A stretch of DNA of 64,000 nt from Brenneria izbisi (GTDB lineage: Bacteria > Pseudomonadota > Gammaproteobacteria > Enterobacterales > Enterobacteriaceae). The notes under the pieces are model-generated. The model did not search any database. It was not told the DNA's origin and worked only from the letters and a program-made list of their open reading frames with translations. The stretch spans positions 62,001-126,000 of the forward strand of contig NZ_JAMPJU010000007.1 in assembly GCF_025840185.1 (NCBI RefSeq). The letters are read 5' to 3'. This document shows, one piece after another, positions 29,355-37,057 of this stretch; positions within the stretch are counted from its first letter, which is position 1; every line of letters starts with the position of its first letter. The position numbers and the translations under genes were made by a program.

Positions 29355-29710
29355 TCGATGTTCCCCAATATGTTACTGACTTCCTGTCTGTCAGATTATC
29401 GTTGAAGTAGGGTATTTTCCAGCCAAGATTGATGAATGGCGATAATGCAAGTCGGTACGCTTGCTTACGACAGGGTGCGCTTATTTCCCAAATGTGACTT
29501 TAGCGTGTTTTTTGTGCGTTTGCATAAATGATTGCGTTATCATTGTTGTTTTTTGTGAGAATTATTACCGTGGTTTTTATGTGTTTTTTAATGTTTAAAT
29601 TTAATTATTGATTAATTTGTGATCTGTTTTGCATCCTTGTGTTCTTTTTCTGTTCATCTGCGGTGTTTGGGTTAAATATGTTAGCGCAATCATTTAAAAG
29701 GGGAAAACAC
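29355..29710. promoter_or_regulatory. Divergent control region of the sugar-acid cassette
   Basis: An AT-rich gap between the repressor and the dehydratase gene. It contains an 18-bp symmetric site with a central CG at 29527-29544 (AATGAT, six bases, ATCATT), the form expected of a LacI-family operator. A CRP-like half-site (TGTGA, six bases, TTGCA) lies at 29618-29633. Neither has been tested; I could not assign -35/-10 elements with confidence. Confidence 0.5.
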
Positions 29711-30907
29711 ATGACTCTTAGCGCTAATTCAGATGCTGTAAGCTACGCGAAAGCAACGAATGTCAAAACTGCCGCTGATACCGGCGATCGGATCGAGTGG
29801 GTAAAAATGTCATTGGCTTTTTTGCCGTTGGCGACGCCGGTCAGTGATGCCAAGGTTCTGACCGGACGACAAAAGCCGCTTACCGAAGTCGCTATCATTT
29901 TTGCTGAAGTCCGCACCAGAGAGGGGTTTGAAGGCGTCGGCTTCAGCTATTCGAAACGAGCGGGCGGGCAGGGCATTTATGCCCACGCCAAAGAAATTGC
30001 CGATAACCTGATCGGCGAGGATCCTAACGATATAGACAAAATTTACACCAAGCTGCTGTGGGCCGGCGCGTCTGTCGGTCGCAGCGGCATGGCGGTACAG
30101 GCGATTTCTTCCATCGATATCGCGTTGTGGGATATGAAAGCCAAACGCGCCGGGTTGCCGCTGGCGAAGCTGTTGGGATCGCACCGTGATTCCGTGCAGT
30201 GCTATAACACTTCCGGCGGATTCCTGCATACGCCACTGGAACAGGTTTTAAAAAATGTGGTGATTTCGCGTGAAAGCGGCATTGGCGGGATCAAACTGAA
30301 AGTCGGGCAACCCAATACGGCGGAAGATATCCGGCGCCTTACCGCCGTGCGCGAGGCATTGGGCGATGATTTCCCGTTGATGGTGGATGCGAATCAGCAA
30401 TGGGATCGCGAAACCGCCATACGTATGGGACGGAAAATGGAAGCATTCAACCTAATCTGGATTGAGGAGCCGCTTGATGCTTACGATGTCGACGGTCACG
30501 CGGCGCTGGCCGCCGCCCTCGACACACCGATCGCCACCGGTGAGATGCTGACCAGTTTCCGTGAACATGAGCAGTTGATCCTCGGTAACGCCAGCGATTT
30601 TGTTCAGCCTGACGCGCCGCGCGTCGGCGGGATCTCGCCTTTCCTGAAAATCATGGATCTGGCGGCCAAGCATGGTCGTAAGCTCGCGCCTCATTTCGCG
30701 ATGGAGGTGCATTTGCATCTGGCGGCGGCTTATCCGATTGAGCCCTGGCTGGAACATTTCGAATGGTTAAACCCACTGTTTAACGAGCAGCTTGAGTTAC
30801 GTGATGGCCGCATGTGGGTTTCCGATCGTCTGGGGCTTGGTTTTACCCTGAGCGATCAGGCAAGAAAATGGACGGCATTGACCTGCGAGTTTGGTAAACA
30901 TCCCTGA
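29711..30907 (+). CDS. L-talarate/galactarate dehydratase (enolase superfamily)
   Basis: Dehydrates L-talarate or galactarate (mucate) to 5-keto-4-deoxyglucarate. The 398-residue protein closely matches the characterised Salmonella enzyme from its first residues (LSANSDAV) to the end. Enolase-superfamily features are visible: KLKVGQP with the catalytic Lys pair region, metal ligands in VDANQQW, IEEPLDA and GEM, and the catalytic His in APHFAMEVH. The start is the ATG after GGGGAAAAC; the frame extends 24 codons upstream without support. The downstream MFS gene and divergent LacI-type gene form a catabolic cassette. Confidence 0.92.
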   Translation: MTLSANSDAVSYAKATNVKTAADTGDRIEWVKMSLAFLPLATPVSDAKVLTGRQKPLTEVAIIFAEVRTREGFEGVGFSYSKRAGGQGIYAHAKEIADNLIGEDPNDIDKIYTKLLWAGASVGRSGMAVQAISSIDIALWDMKAKRAGLPLAKLLGSHRDSVQCYNTSGGFLHTPLEQVLKNVVISRESGIGGIKLKVGQPNTAEDIRRLTAVREALGDDFPLMVDANQQWDRETAIRMGRKMEAFNLIWIEEPLDAYDVDGHAALAAALDTPIATGEMLTSFREHEQLILGNASDFVQPDAPRVGGISPFLKIMDLAAKHGRKLAPHFAMEVHLHLAAAYPIEPWLEHFEWLNPLFNEQLELRDGRMWVSDRLGLGFTLSDQARKWTALTCEFGKHP

Positions 30908-30913
30908 TGTGTC

Positions 30914-30944
30914 CCGTGACTGATATTTTCTCTATCAGTCACGG
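30914..30944 (+). other. Strong intercistronic hairpin in the sugar-acid operon
   Basis: A perfect 12-bp stem (CCGTGACTGATA / TATCAGTCACGG) with a seven-base loop lies between the dehydratase and transporter genes. No T tract follows, so it is not a typical terminator. It could protect the upstream mRNA or lower transporter expression. Confidence 0.7.
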
Positions 30945-31006
30945 TAATTAACTGTACCTCTACTTATCCAATTAAATGCAACCCTCGTTGACAGGAGTTG
31001 TCTACC

Positions 31007-32320
31007 ATGAATACGTTAAAAAAACGCACAAATGTAAGATATACAATATTAATTTTTCTTTTTTTAGCCACGGTTTTTAATTATGCGGACCGTGCGACAC
31101 TTTCCGTTGTCGCACCTTTTATGAGTAAGGAATTAGGCTTCGACCCGGAGGCTATGGGACTGGCGTTTTCTGCCTTTGGTATTTCCTACGTTATTATGCA
31201 AATTCCCGGCGGGTTACTACTTGATAAATTTGGTTCGCGGTTGGTATATGGTTTTGCTTTGATTGCCTGGTCTGTTGTTACGATGTTCCAGGGGACGATT
31301 TATCTATTTACTTCCCCTCTCGTGGCGCTGGTTATTCTGCGTTTGCTCATGGGCGCGATAGAAGCGCCCGCATTTCCGGCCAACAGCCGTCTCAGCGTTC
31401 AATGGTTCCCGAACAAAGAAAGAGGTTTCGTCACCTCGGTTTATCAGGCCGCCCAATATATTTCTCTGGGCGTGGTTACGCCTTTAATGACGGTGATTTT
31501 ATATCATTTAAGCTGGCACTATGTATTTTATTATATTGGCGCCATTGGCGTCTTGCTGGGAGTATTTTGGTTTATCTACGTACAGGAACCGTTTAAACAT
31601 AAAAAAATCAATCAGGAGGAGCTTGACTATATTCGTTCCGGCGGCGGGGAGCCCACTCTCGGCGTTAATAAAAAGAAAGAGAAAATCACTTTTTCACAAA
31701 TAAAAACCGTCTGTGTTAACCGCATGATGATTGGCGTTTATATTGGTCAGTTTTGCGTTACCTCCATCACCTGGTTCTTTCTTACCTGGTTCCCTACTTA
31801 TTTATATCAGGCCAAAGGGATGTCAATATTGAAAGTCGGTTTGGTCGCATCCATCCCCGCGATTGCCGGTTTTATCGGAGGGATCATCGGCGGCGTATTT
31901 TCTGATTATTTGTTGCGACGCGGCTATAGCCTGACGATATCGCGCAAACTGCCGATTATCTGCGGCATGTTGCTGTCATGTACCATTATTGCCGCGAATT
32001 ACACCAGTTCAGAAGTCGTCGTTATAGCCGCGATGAGTCTGGCGTTTTTTGCCAAAGGGTTTGGTAATCTGGGATGGTGTGTCTTAAGCGATACCTCGCC
32101 CAAAGAAGTGCTGGGCATCGCGGGCGGCGTTTTTAACATGTGCGGCAATATGGCCAGCATCATTACGCCGCTGATCATTGGCTTTATCTTATCTTCCACC
32201 CAATCGTTTGATTACGCCATTTTGTACGTAGGTTCGATGGGGGGAATTGGGCTTATCGCTTACTTATTTATTGTCGGGCCGTTGGAGCGGATCACTATCA
32301 CACCGGCGCCAGCCCAATAA
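31007..32320 (+). CDS. MFS transporter, anion:cation symporter family (sugar acid uptake)
   Basis: A 437-residue, 12-helix inner-membrane transporter of the ACS branch of the major facilitator superfamily (glucarate/galactarate/galactonate porters). Typical motifs are NYADRATLSV in helix 1, GGLLLDKFGSR between helices 2 and 3 and the long central loop. The start is the ATG nine bases after AGGAG; an in-frame TTG abuts the ribosome site and is unlikely. It follows the dehydratase and most likely imports its substrate; the precise sugar acid is inferred from the neighbour. Confidence 0.88.
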   Translation: MNTLKKRTNVRYTILIFLFLATVFNYADRATLSVVAPFMSKELGFDPEAMGLAFSAFGISYVIMQIPGGLLLDKFGSRLVYGFALIAWSVVTMFQGTIYLFTSPLVALVILRLLMGAIEAPAFPANSRLSVQWFPNKERGFVTSVYQAAQYISLGVVTPLMTVILYHLSWHYVFYYIGAIGVLLGVFWFIYVQEPFKHKKINQEELDYIRSGGGEPTLGVNKKKEKITFSQIKTVCVNRMMIGVYIGQFCVTSITWFFLTWFPTYLYQAKGMSILKVGLVASIPAIAGFIGGIIGGVFSDYLLRRGYSLTISRKLPIICGMLLSCTIIAANYTSSEVVVIAAMSLAFFAKGFGNLGWCVLSDTSPKEVLGIAGGVFNMCGNMASIITPLIIGFILSSTQSFDYAILYVGSMGGIGLIAYLFIVGPLERITITPAPAQ

Positions 32321-32400
32321 TCAGGGATTCGTGTCGCTGTGACACATTGCTGTTGCGTAGATTTGAACTCCTCCGGGGCAGCAATTTTTTATTCTTGTCG

Positions 32401-32435
32401 ATGACAATGGTGTGTAGCGCCAGCACCATTGTCAT
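32401..32435. terminator. Perfect hairpin between convergent MFS and argA genes
   Basis: A 12-bp perfect inverted repeat (ATGACAATGGTG / CACCATTGTCAT) with an 11-base loop lies between the two stop codons. It lacks a T run on either strand, so termination is probable from position but unproven. Confidence 0.5.
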
Positions 32436-32449
32436 GTGTCCGCTGAGTG

Positions 32450-33775
32450 TCACAGATCCAGCACCAGAATTTTTGAGCGGCGATGATAGTTGTACAGTTC
32501 CTGTTTTCTTTTCGGCAGCATTTCCACTTCCGCAGGTAAAAAACCACGCTCCTGAAACCAGTGGATACTATGGGTGGTCAACACAAACAGTTTGCTCAAC
32601 CCTTGCTGACGTGCTTGCGCGGCAATTCTTTGCAACAACATATCGCCGCGTGAGGAACTGCGGTAGTCCGGGTGAACCGCGACGCAGGCCATTTCGCCGA
32701 TACTCTCTTCCGGGAACGGGTAGAGCGCGGCGCAGGCGATAGTCAGGTTATCCCGCACTACCACGGTGAATTTATCGATTTCCATTTCCAACTGCTCACG
32801 CGAACGTCTGACCAGAATACCCTGCTGCTCCAGGGGACGAATCAGTTCCAGAATCCCGCCGATGTCGTTAATCGTTGCCCGGCGCACTTGCTCGGCGCTT
32901 TCCATCACGATCTGCGTGCCGATACCGTCGCGGGAGAACAGTTCTTGCAGTAGGGCGCCATCTTCCTGATAACTGATCAGATGGCTGCGGCGGACCCCGC
33001 TACGGCAGGCTTTAACCGCGCCACGCAGGAATCTGACCGTACCGGAGTGGTAATCACCTTCCGCTTCCATCGCTTCGATACGCCGTTGGGCATCGTCTGG
33101 AAACAATTCAGAGATAATGTTGCCTTTATCGTTGATCACGCCCTGTGAAGAACAGAAGCCAATCATTTTCTCGGCTTTCAGCTTGATCGCCAACTGGGTG
33201 GCGACTTCTTCCGACATCAGATTGAAGCTTTCGCCGGTAACGGAAACCGCGACCGGCCCCAGCAGAACAATCGCCCCGCTATCTAACTGGCGGTACAGCG
33301 CTTCTTCATCAATGCGGCGAATGCGTCCGCTATGGCAATAGTCCACGCCGTCATCAACGCCAAGCGGCTGAGCGATAATAAAGTTACCGCTGACGACATT
33401 AATATGCGCGCCCTGCAACGGCGTGTTATTCAGACTCATGGACAATCGGGCGGTAATGTCCAACTGCAACATACCGGCGGCCTGTTTGACCAGTTCCAGC
33501 GTAACGCTGTCCGTGATACGAGTATTTTTGTGATAGCGGGGCTCGTAGTGATGGGTTGTCAGGTTGGCATCGATCTGCGGGCGGGCGCCGTAAACCACGA
33601 CCAGCTTGATGCCCAGACTATGCAATAGCCCGATATCGTTGACGATGTTGGCGAAGTTTTCATGTTCGATGGCTTCTCCACCCAGCATGATGACAAACGT
33701 TTTGCCGCGATGGGCATTGATATAAGGAACTGAATGGCGGAAGCCTTGAACCAGTTCTGTACTACGTTCCTTCAC
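32450..33775 (-). CDS. argA: N-acetylglutamate synthase
   Basis: Catalyses the first committed step of arginine synthesis, acetyl-CoA plus glutamate to N-acetylglutamate, and is feedback-inhibited by arginine. The 441 residues comprise an amino-acid-kinase-like domain ([25 protein letters not shown]) and a C-terminal GNAT acetyltransferase domain ([21 protein letters not shown]). The start is the GTG of [11 protein letters not shown], aligned with E. coli and preceded by AGAGGG; the ATG far upstream would read through the ArgR boxes. It faces away from amiC. Confidence 0.96.
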   Translation of the reverse strand: MKERSTELVQGFRHSVPYINAHRGKTFVIMLGGEAIEHENFANIVNDIGLLHSLGIKLVVVYGARPQIDANLTTHHYEPRYHKNTRITDSVTLELVKQAAGMLQLDITARLSMSLNNTPLQGAHINVVSGNFIIAQPLGVDDGVDYCHSGRIRRIDEEALYRQLDSGAIVLLGPVAVSVTGESFNLMSEEVATQLAIKLKAEKMIGFCSSQGVINDKGNIISELFPDDAQRRIEAMEAEGDYHSGTVRFLRGAVKACRSGVRRSHLISYQEDGALLQELFSRDGIGTQIVMESAEQVRRATINDIGGILELIRPLEQQGILVRRSREQLEMEIDKFTVVVRDNLTIACAALYPFPEESIGEMACVAVHPDYRSSSRGDMLLQRIAAQARQQGLSKLFVLTTHSIHWFQERGFLPAEVEMLPKRKQELYNYHRRSKILVLDL

Positions 33776-33786
33776 TGCGAGCCCTC

Positions 33787-33825
33787 TTTGAATTTTTATT
33801 CGTAATTTTTGTATTTTTATTCTTT
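33787..33825. promoter_or_regulatory. Tandem ArgR boxes upstream of argA
   Basis: Two 18-bp ARG boxes lie side by side, 3 bp apart and 12 bases upstream of the argA start: 33787-33804 (TTTGAATTTTTATTCGTA, one mismatch to WNTGAATWWWWATTCANW) and 33808-33825 (weaker left half, intact ATTC). Paired boxes 21 bp centre to centre are the form bound by the ArgR hexamer, so argA is expected to be repressed by arginine. Confidence 0.85.
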
Positions 33826-33990
33826 GTGAGGTAAAAGGCAAGGGGTAAGACAAGCCCTTTCTTCGCCTCATTCAAGGCGCCAACAGGATTTTTGCATGAC
33901 AGCGCAGGGGAGATTGGTTAAAGTTTTTGATAATTTTCATATTCCTGCTTTCAGCTTTTGGCAAGAGCACAGTAATCAGACCGGGGTTGC

Positions 33991-35232
33991 ATGTCTTATT
34001 TGAATCACAATCTGACTCGGCGACGCCTGTTACAAAGCGCAGCGGCAACCTGGCTGTTAAGCGTCAGTGGCGTTGGGCTGGCTGCGACAGCGCAGATGAT
34101 TGCCGTGCGTGTCTGGCCTTCCTCTTCTTATACTCGCGTCACGCTGGAATCAAATCTTGCGCTGAAATACAAGCAATTTACGCTCAGTGACCCGAACCGC
34201 ATTGTGGTGGATATTGAAAATATTCATCTTAATAGCGTGTTGAAAAACATTCCCAGTCAGTTTCAACAAAATGATCCGTTAATCAAAGCGGCGCGTATTG
34301 GTCAGTTTGATAAAGATACGGTGCGCCTGGTGTTGGAACTGAAACAAAGCGCCAGCCCCAAGCTGTTTACATTAGCGCCGGTGGCGGAATTCAAACATCG
34401 TCTGGTGGTGGATCTCTACCCGGATGTCGGCAAGTATGACAACGAAGCAGATCCGCTGCTGGCGTTGCTGGAAGACTACAACAAGGGTGACCTTGAGCGT
34501 ACCTTGCCGGCGGAAGCGCCGCAGCAAGGTAAGGCGGGACGCGATCGTCCGTTGGTGATTATGCTCGATCCCGGCCACGGCGGTGAAGATCCCGGTGCGA
34601 TTGGTAAAAACAAGACGCGTGAGAAGGATATCGTTCTGCAAATCGCTCGCCGTCTTCGCACATTGATCGATCGCGAATCCAATATGAAAGCCTATATGAC
34701 CCGCAATGAAGATGTGTTTATTCCTTTGCGCGTGCGGGTGGCGAAAGCGCGTAAACAGCGGGCCGATCTGTTTATCTCCATTCATGCGGACGCGTTTACC
34801 AATCGCGCGGCCAGAGGTTCATCGGTTTTCGCGCTTTCCAAGAAAGGCGCAACCAGCACCGCCGCCAGTTTTTTGGCGCAAACCCAGAATGAATCGGATT
34901 TGATCGGTGGGGTCAGCATGAGCGGCGATCGCTACCTCGACCATACTATGTTTGATCTGGTGCAGACGGTCACCATTAGCGACAGCCTGAAATTCGGCAA
35001 AGAAATCCTGACCCGGTTGGGCAAGGTGAACCGTTTGCATAAAAACCGTGTCGATCAGGCGGGTTTTGCCGTATTGAAAGCGCCCGATATTCCTTCCGTT
35101 CTGGTGGAAACCGCCTTTATCAGCAACCTTGAAGAAGAGCGCAAGCTGCGCACCAGTCATTTTCAGCAGCAGATCGCGGAATCCATTCTTGCCGGAATCA
35201 AAGCCTATTTCGCCAGTCGGTCGGGGCTATAA
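33991..35232 (+). CDS. amiC: N-acetylmuramoyl-L-alanine amidase AmiC
   Basis: Splits septal peptidoglycan so daughter cells separate; activated by NlpD in the periplasm. The 413-residue precursor has a twin-arginine signal ([15 protein letters not shown], cleavage near LAATA), an N-terminal AMIN domain that targets the septum (about residues 35-140) and a zinc amidase_3 domain with [19 protein letters not shown] and ETAFISN holding the ligands and catalytic Glu. It is divergent from argA, as in E. coli. Confidence 0.96.
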   Translation: MSYLNHNLTRRRLLQSAAATWLLSVSGVGLAATAQMIAVRVWPSSSYTRVTLESNLALKYKQFTLSDPNRIVVDIENIHLNSVLKNIPSQFQQNDPLIKAARIGQFDKDTVRLVLELKQSASPKLFTLAPVAEFKHRLVVDLYPDVGKYDNEADPLLALLEDYNKGDLERTLPAEAPQQGKAGRDRPLVIMLDPGHGGEDPGAIGKNKTREKDIVLQIARRLRTLIDRESNMKAYMTRNEDVFIPLRVRVAKARKQRADLFISIHADAFTNRAARGSSVFALSKKGATSTAASFLAQTQNESDLIGGVSMSGDRYLDHTMFDLVQTVTISDSLKFGKEILTRLGKVNRLHKNRVDQAGFAVLKAPDIPSVLVETAFISNLEEERKLRTSHFQQQIAESILAGIKAYFASRSGL

Positions 35233-35308
35233 GCGTGGGCGCGTAGCAAGCGCAAGAGAGGGCGCGGGTTTTGAGGAATGAGATAGTGGGGAGAGATACG
35301 CCAGAAAG

Positions 35309-35333
35309 CAAAAAACACCCAGTAGGGTGTTTA
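35309..35333 (-). terminator. Terminator of the initiator-tRNA transcript
   Basis: Read on the minus strand, AAACACCC and GGGTGTTT pair over a TACT loop and are followed by a T run. It lies 18 bases after the second tRNA gene. Confidence 0.85.
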
Positions 35334-35350
35334 ATAGCTTGATAATCAAT

Positions 35351-35427
<77 letters not shown>

Positions 35428-35475
35428 TCCGTCTTGATATCTGGTTTTTTCTGATGGTTAGCACACATCAGTAAT

Positions 35476-35552
<77 letters not shown>

Positions 35553-35565
35553 TCCGTGGATGCGC

Positions 35566-35593
35566 ACTATACTCCCCACGCGCTTCTATGCAA
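35566..35593 (-). promoter_or_regulatory. Promoter of the initiator tRNA operon
   Basis: On the minus strand TTGCAT and TATAGT are spaced 16 bases apart, ending 14 bases before the first tRNA. The GCGC-rich discriminator next to the -10 fits a stringently controlled stable-RNA promoter. Confidence 0.8.
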
Positions 35594-35725
35594 CCTATTT
35601 CTGCAAAAAGTACGGGATCGCCGGTGCGGATGCTGAATTTACCGCCTGATAGTCTATTTTTTAAACGCGGTGTGACGGGTTTTATGGCGAGAAAGCCGTG
35701 CACGGCGTATAGCGGGCGCACCATT

Positions 35726-35747
35726 AAAAATCGCGGGCGCGATTTTT
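35726..35747. terminator. Orphan bidirectional terminator upstream of mltA
   Basis: AAAAATCGC and GCGATTTTT form a stem with A and T runs on both sides, so it could stop transcription either way. No gene that I can support ends here; the 250 bases between the tRNA promoter and mltA otherwise hold nothing recognisable. Confidence 0.6.
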
Positions 35748-35830
35748 AGGCCGGCGCATTCCTTTATCTATAGCCGTTTGTTATCGTTCGGCAGTGGATC
35801 TACATGATGTCAAAAGAGAGCGCAACGAAG

Positions 35831-36967
35831 ATGAAAGGAAGTTGGGGAAAATACGTGCTGACCGGCCTGGTGATTGCGATTCTGGCAGGTTGTCAGTCCA
35901 GACCGACCGATCGCGGACAGCAATATAAAGACGGGCGTCTCAATCAGCCTCTGGAACTGGTGAATGAACCTAACGCCAAGGGAAAACCGGTCAATGCGCG
36001 CGATTTTATCACCCAGGTTGCGGAAATCAGAAACGCTTCCCCAAACCTCTATGCCCGCAATACCAACACCTTTCAGGCGATTGAAAACTGGATGATGTCT
36101 GGCGCCGATACACGCGAGTTGAGCAAATTCGGTTTAAGCGCCTGGCAAATGGAAGGCGTGGATAACTTCGGCAACGTTCAGTTCACGGGTTATTATACGC
36201 CGGTGCTGCAAGCGCGTTATACCCGTCAGGGAGAATTCCGCTATCCGCTGTATGCCATGCCGTCACGCGGCAAGAATAATCGTCGCCTGCCGGATCGCGC
36301 CGCGATTTATGCTGGCGCATTGGACGAGCGTCTGGTGCTGGCCTGGAGCAATTCGCTGGTGGATAACTTCATGATGGAAGTGCAAGGCAGCGCCTACATC
36401 GATTTCGGGGATGGACGCCCGCTCACGTTCTTTGGTTATGCCGGTAAAAATGGTCATGCCTATCGCAGCATAGGCAAGGTGTTGATCGATCGTGGCGAAG
36501 TGGCGCGTGAGGATATGTCCATGCAGGCTATCCGCAAGTGGGCGGCGGAACATAGCGAATATGAAGTTCGTGAACTGCTGGAACAAAATCCATCTTTTGT
36601 GTTCTTCAAACCCATGATGTCCTCGCCCGTTAAAGGCGCCAGCGCGGTGCCGCTGGTGGCGAAAGCCTCTGTCGCCTCCGACCGTTCGCTGATCCCGCCG
36701 GGAACCAGCATACTGGCGGAAGTGCCGTTGCTGGATAATCAAGGCAAGTTTACCGGTCAGTATGAAATGCGGCTGATGATTGCGCTGGATGTCGGCGGGG
36801 CGATTAAAGGCCAGCACTTCGATATCTATCAAGGGATTGGTCAAGATGCCGGACATACGGCTGGTTACTATAATCACTATGGTCGGGTATGGGTGCTGAA
36901 AAATAATCAGAACGACGGGACGCTCTTCAATTCAGGTTCATTACTGGTCAATAATCCGCAAAATTAA
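35831..36967 (+). CDS. mltA: Membrane-bound lytic murein transglycosylase A
   Basis: An outer-membrane lipoprotein that cleaves peptidoglycan between MurNAc and GlcNAc, forming 1,6-anhydro ends. The 378-residue precursor has a lipobox ILAGC followed by QS. The MltA core (QFTGYYTPVLQAR, then VQGSAYIDFGDGRPL) and the catalytic-Asp 3D domain (IALDVGGAIKGQHFDIYQG) are intact. The ATG of MKGSWGKY matches the E. coli start; nine in-frame codons upstream are probably not used. Confidence 0.96.
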   Translation: MKGSWGKYVLTGLVIAILAGCQSRPTDRGQQYKDGRLNQPLELVNEPNAKGKPVNARDFITQVAEIRNASPNLYARNTNTFQAIENWMMSGADTRELSKFGLSAWQMEGVDNFGNVQFTGYYTPVLQARYTRQGEFRYPLYAMPSRGKNNRRLPDRAAIYAGALDERLVLAWSNSLVDNFMMEVQGSAYIDFGDGRPLTFFGYAGKNGHAYRSIGKVLIDRGEVAREDMSMQAIRKWAAEHSEYEVRELLEQNPSFVFFKPMMSSPVKGASAVPLVAKASVASDRSLIPPGTSILAEVPLLDNQGKFTGQYEMRLMIALDVGGAIKGQHFDIYQGIGQDAGHTAGYYNHYGRVWVLKNNQNDGTLFNSGSLLVNNPQN

Positions 36968-36981
36968 TTTTACCTTCCTGA

Positions 36982-37003
36982 TATCCCAGCTAACGCTGGG
37001 ATA
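36982..37003 (+). terminator. Hairpin after mltA
   Basis: TATCCCAGC-TAAC-GCTGGGATA is a perfect 9-bp stem 15 bases after the mltA stop. The following AATGTTAT is not a strong T tract, so termination may be partial. Confidence 0.55.
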
Positions 37004-37057
37004 AATGTTATCTCCGATTTATTATTTATTCTGCTAACTATTTACCCTGAGATTGTC

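Noticed and set aside
33776-33871. N-terminal extension of ArgA
   Set aside because: It would translate the ArgR boxes; the GTG with AGAGGG upstream matches the family start.
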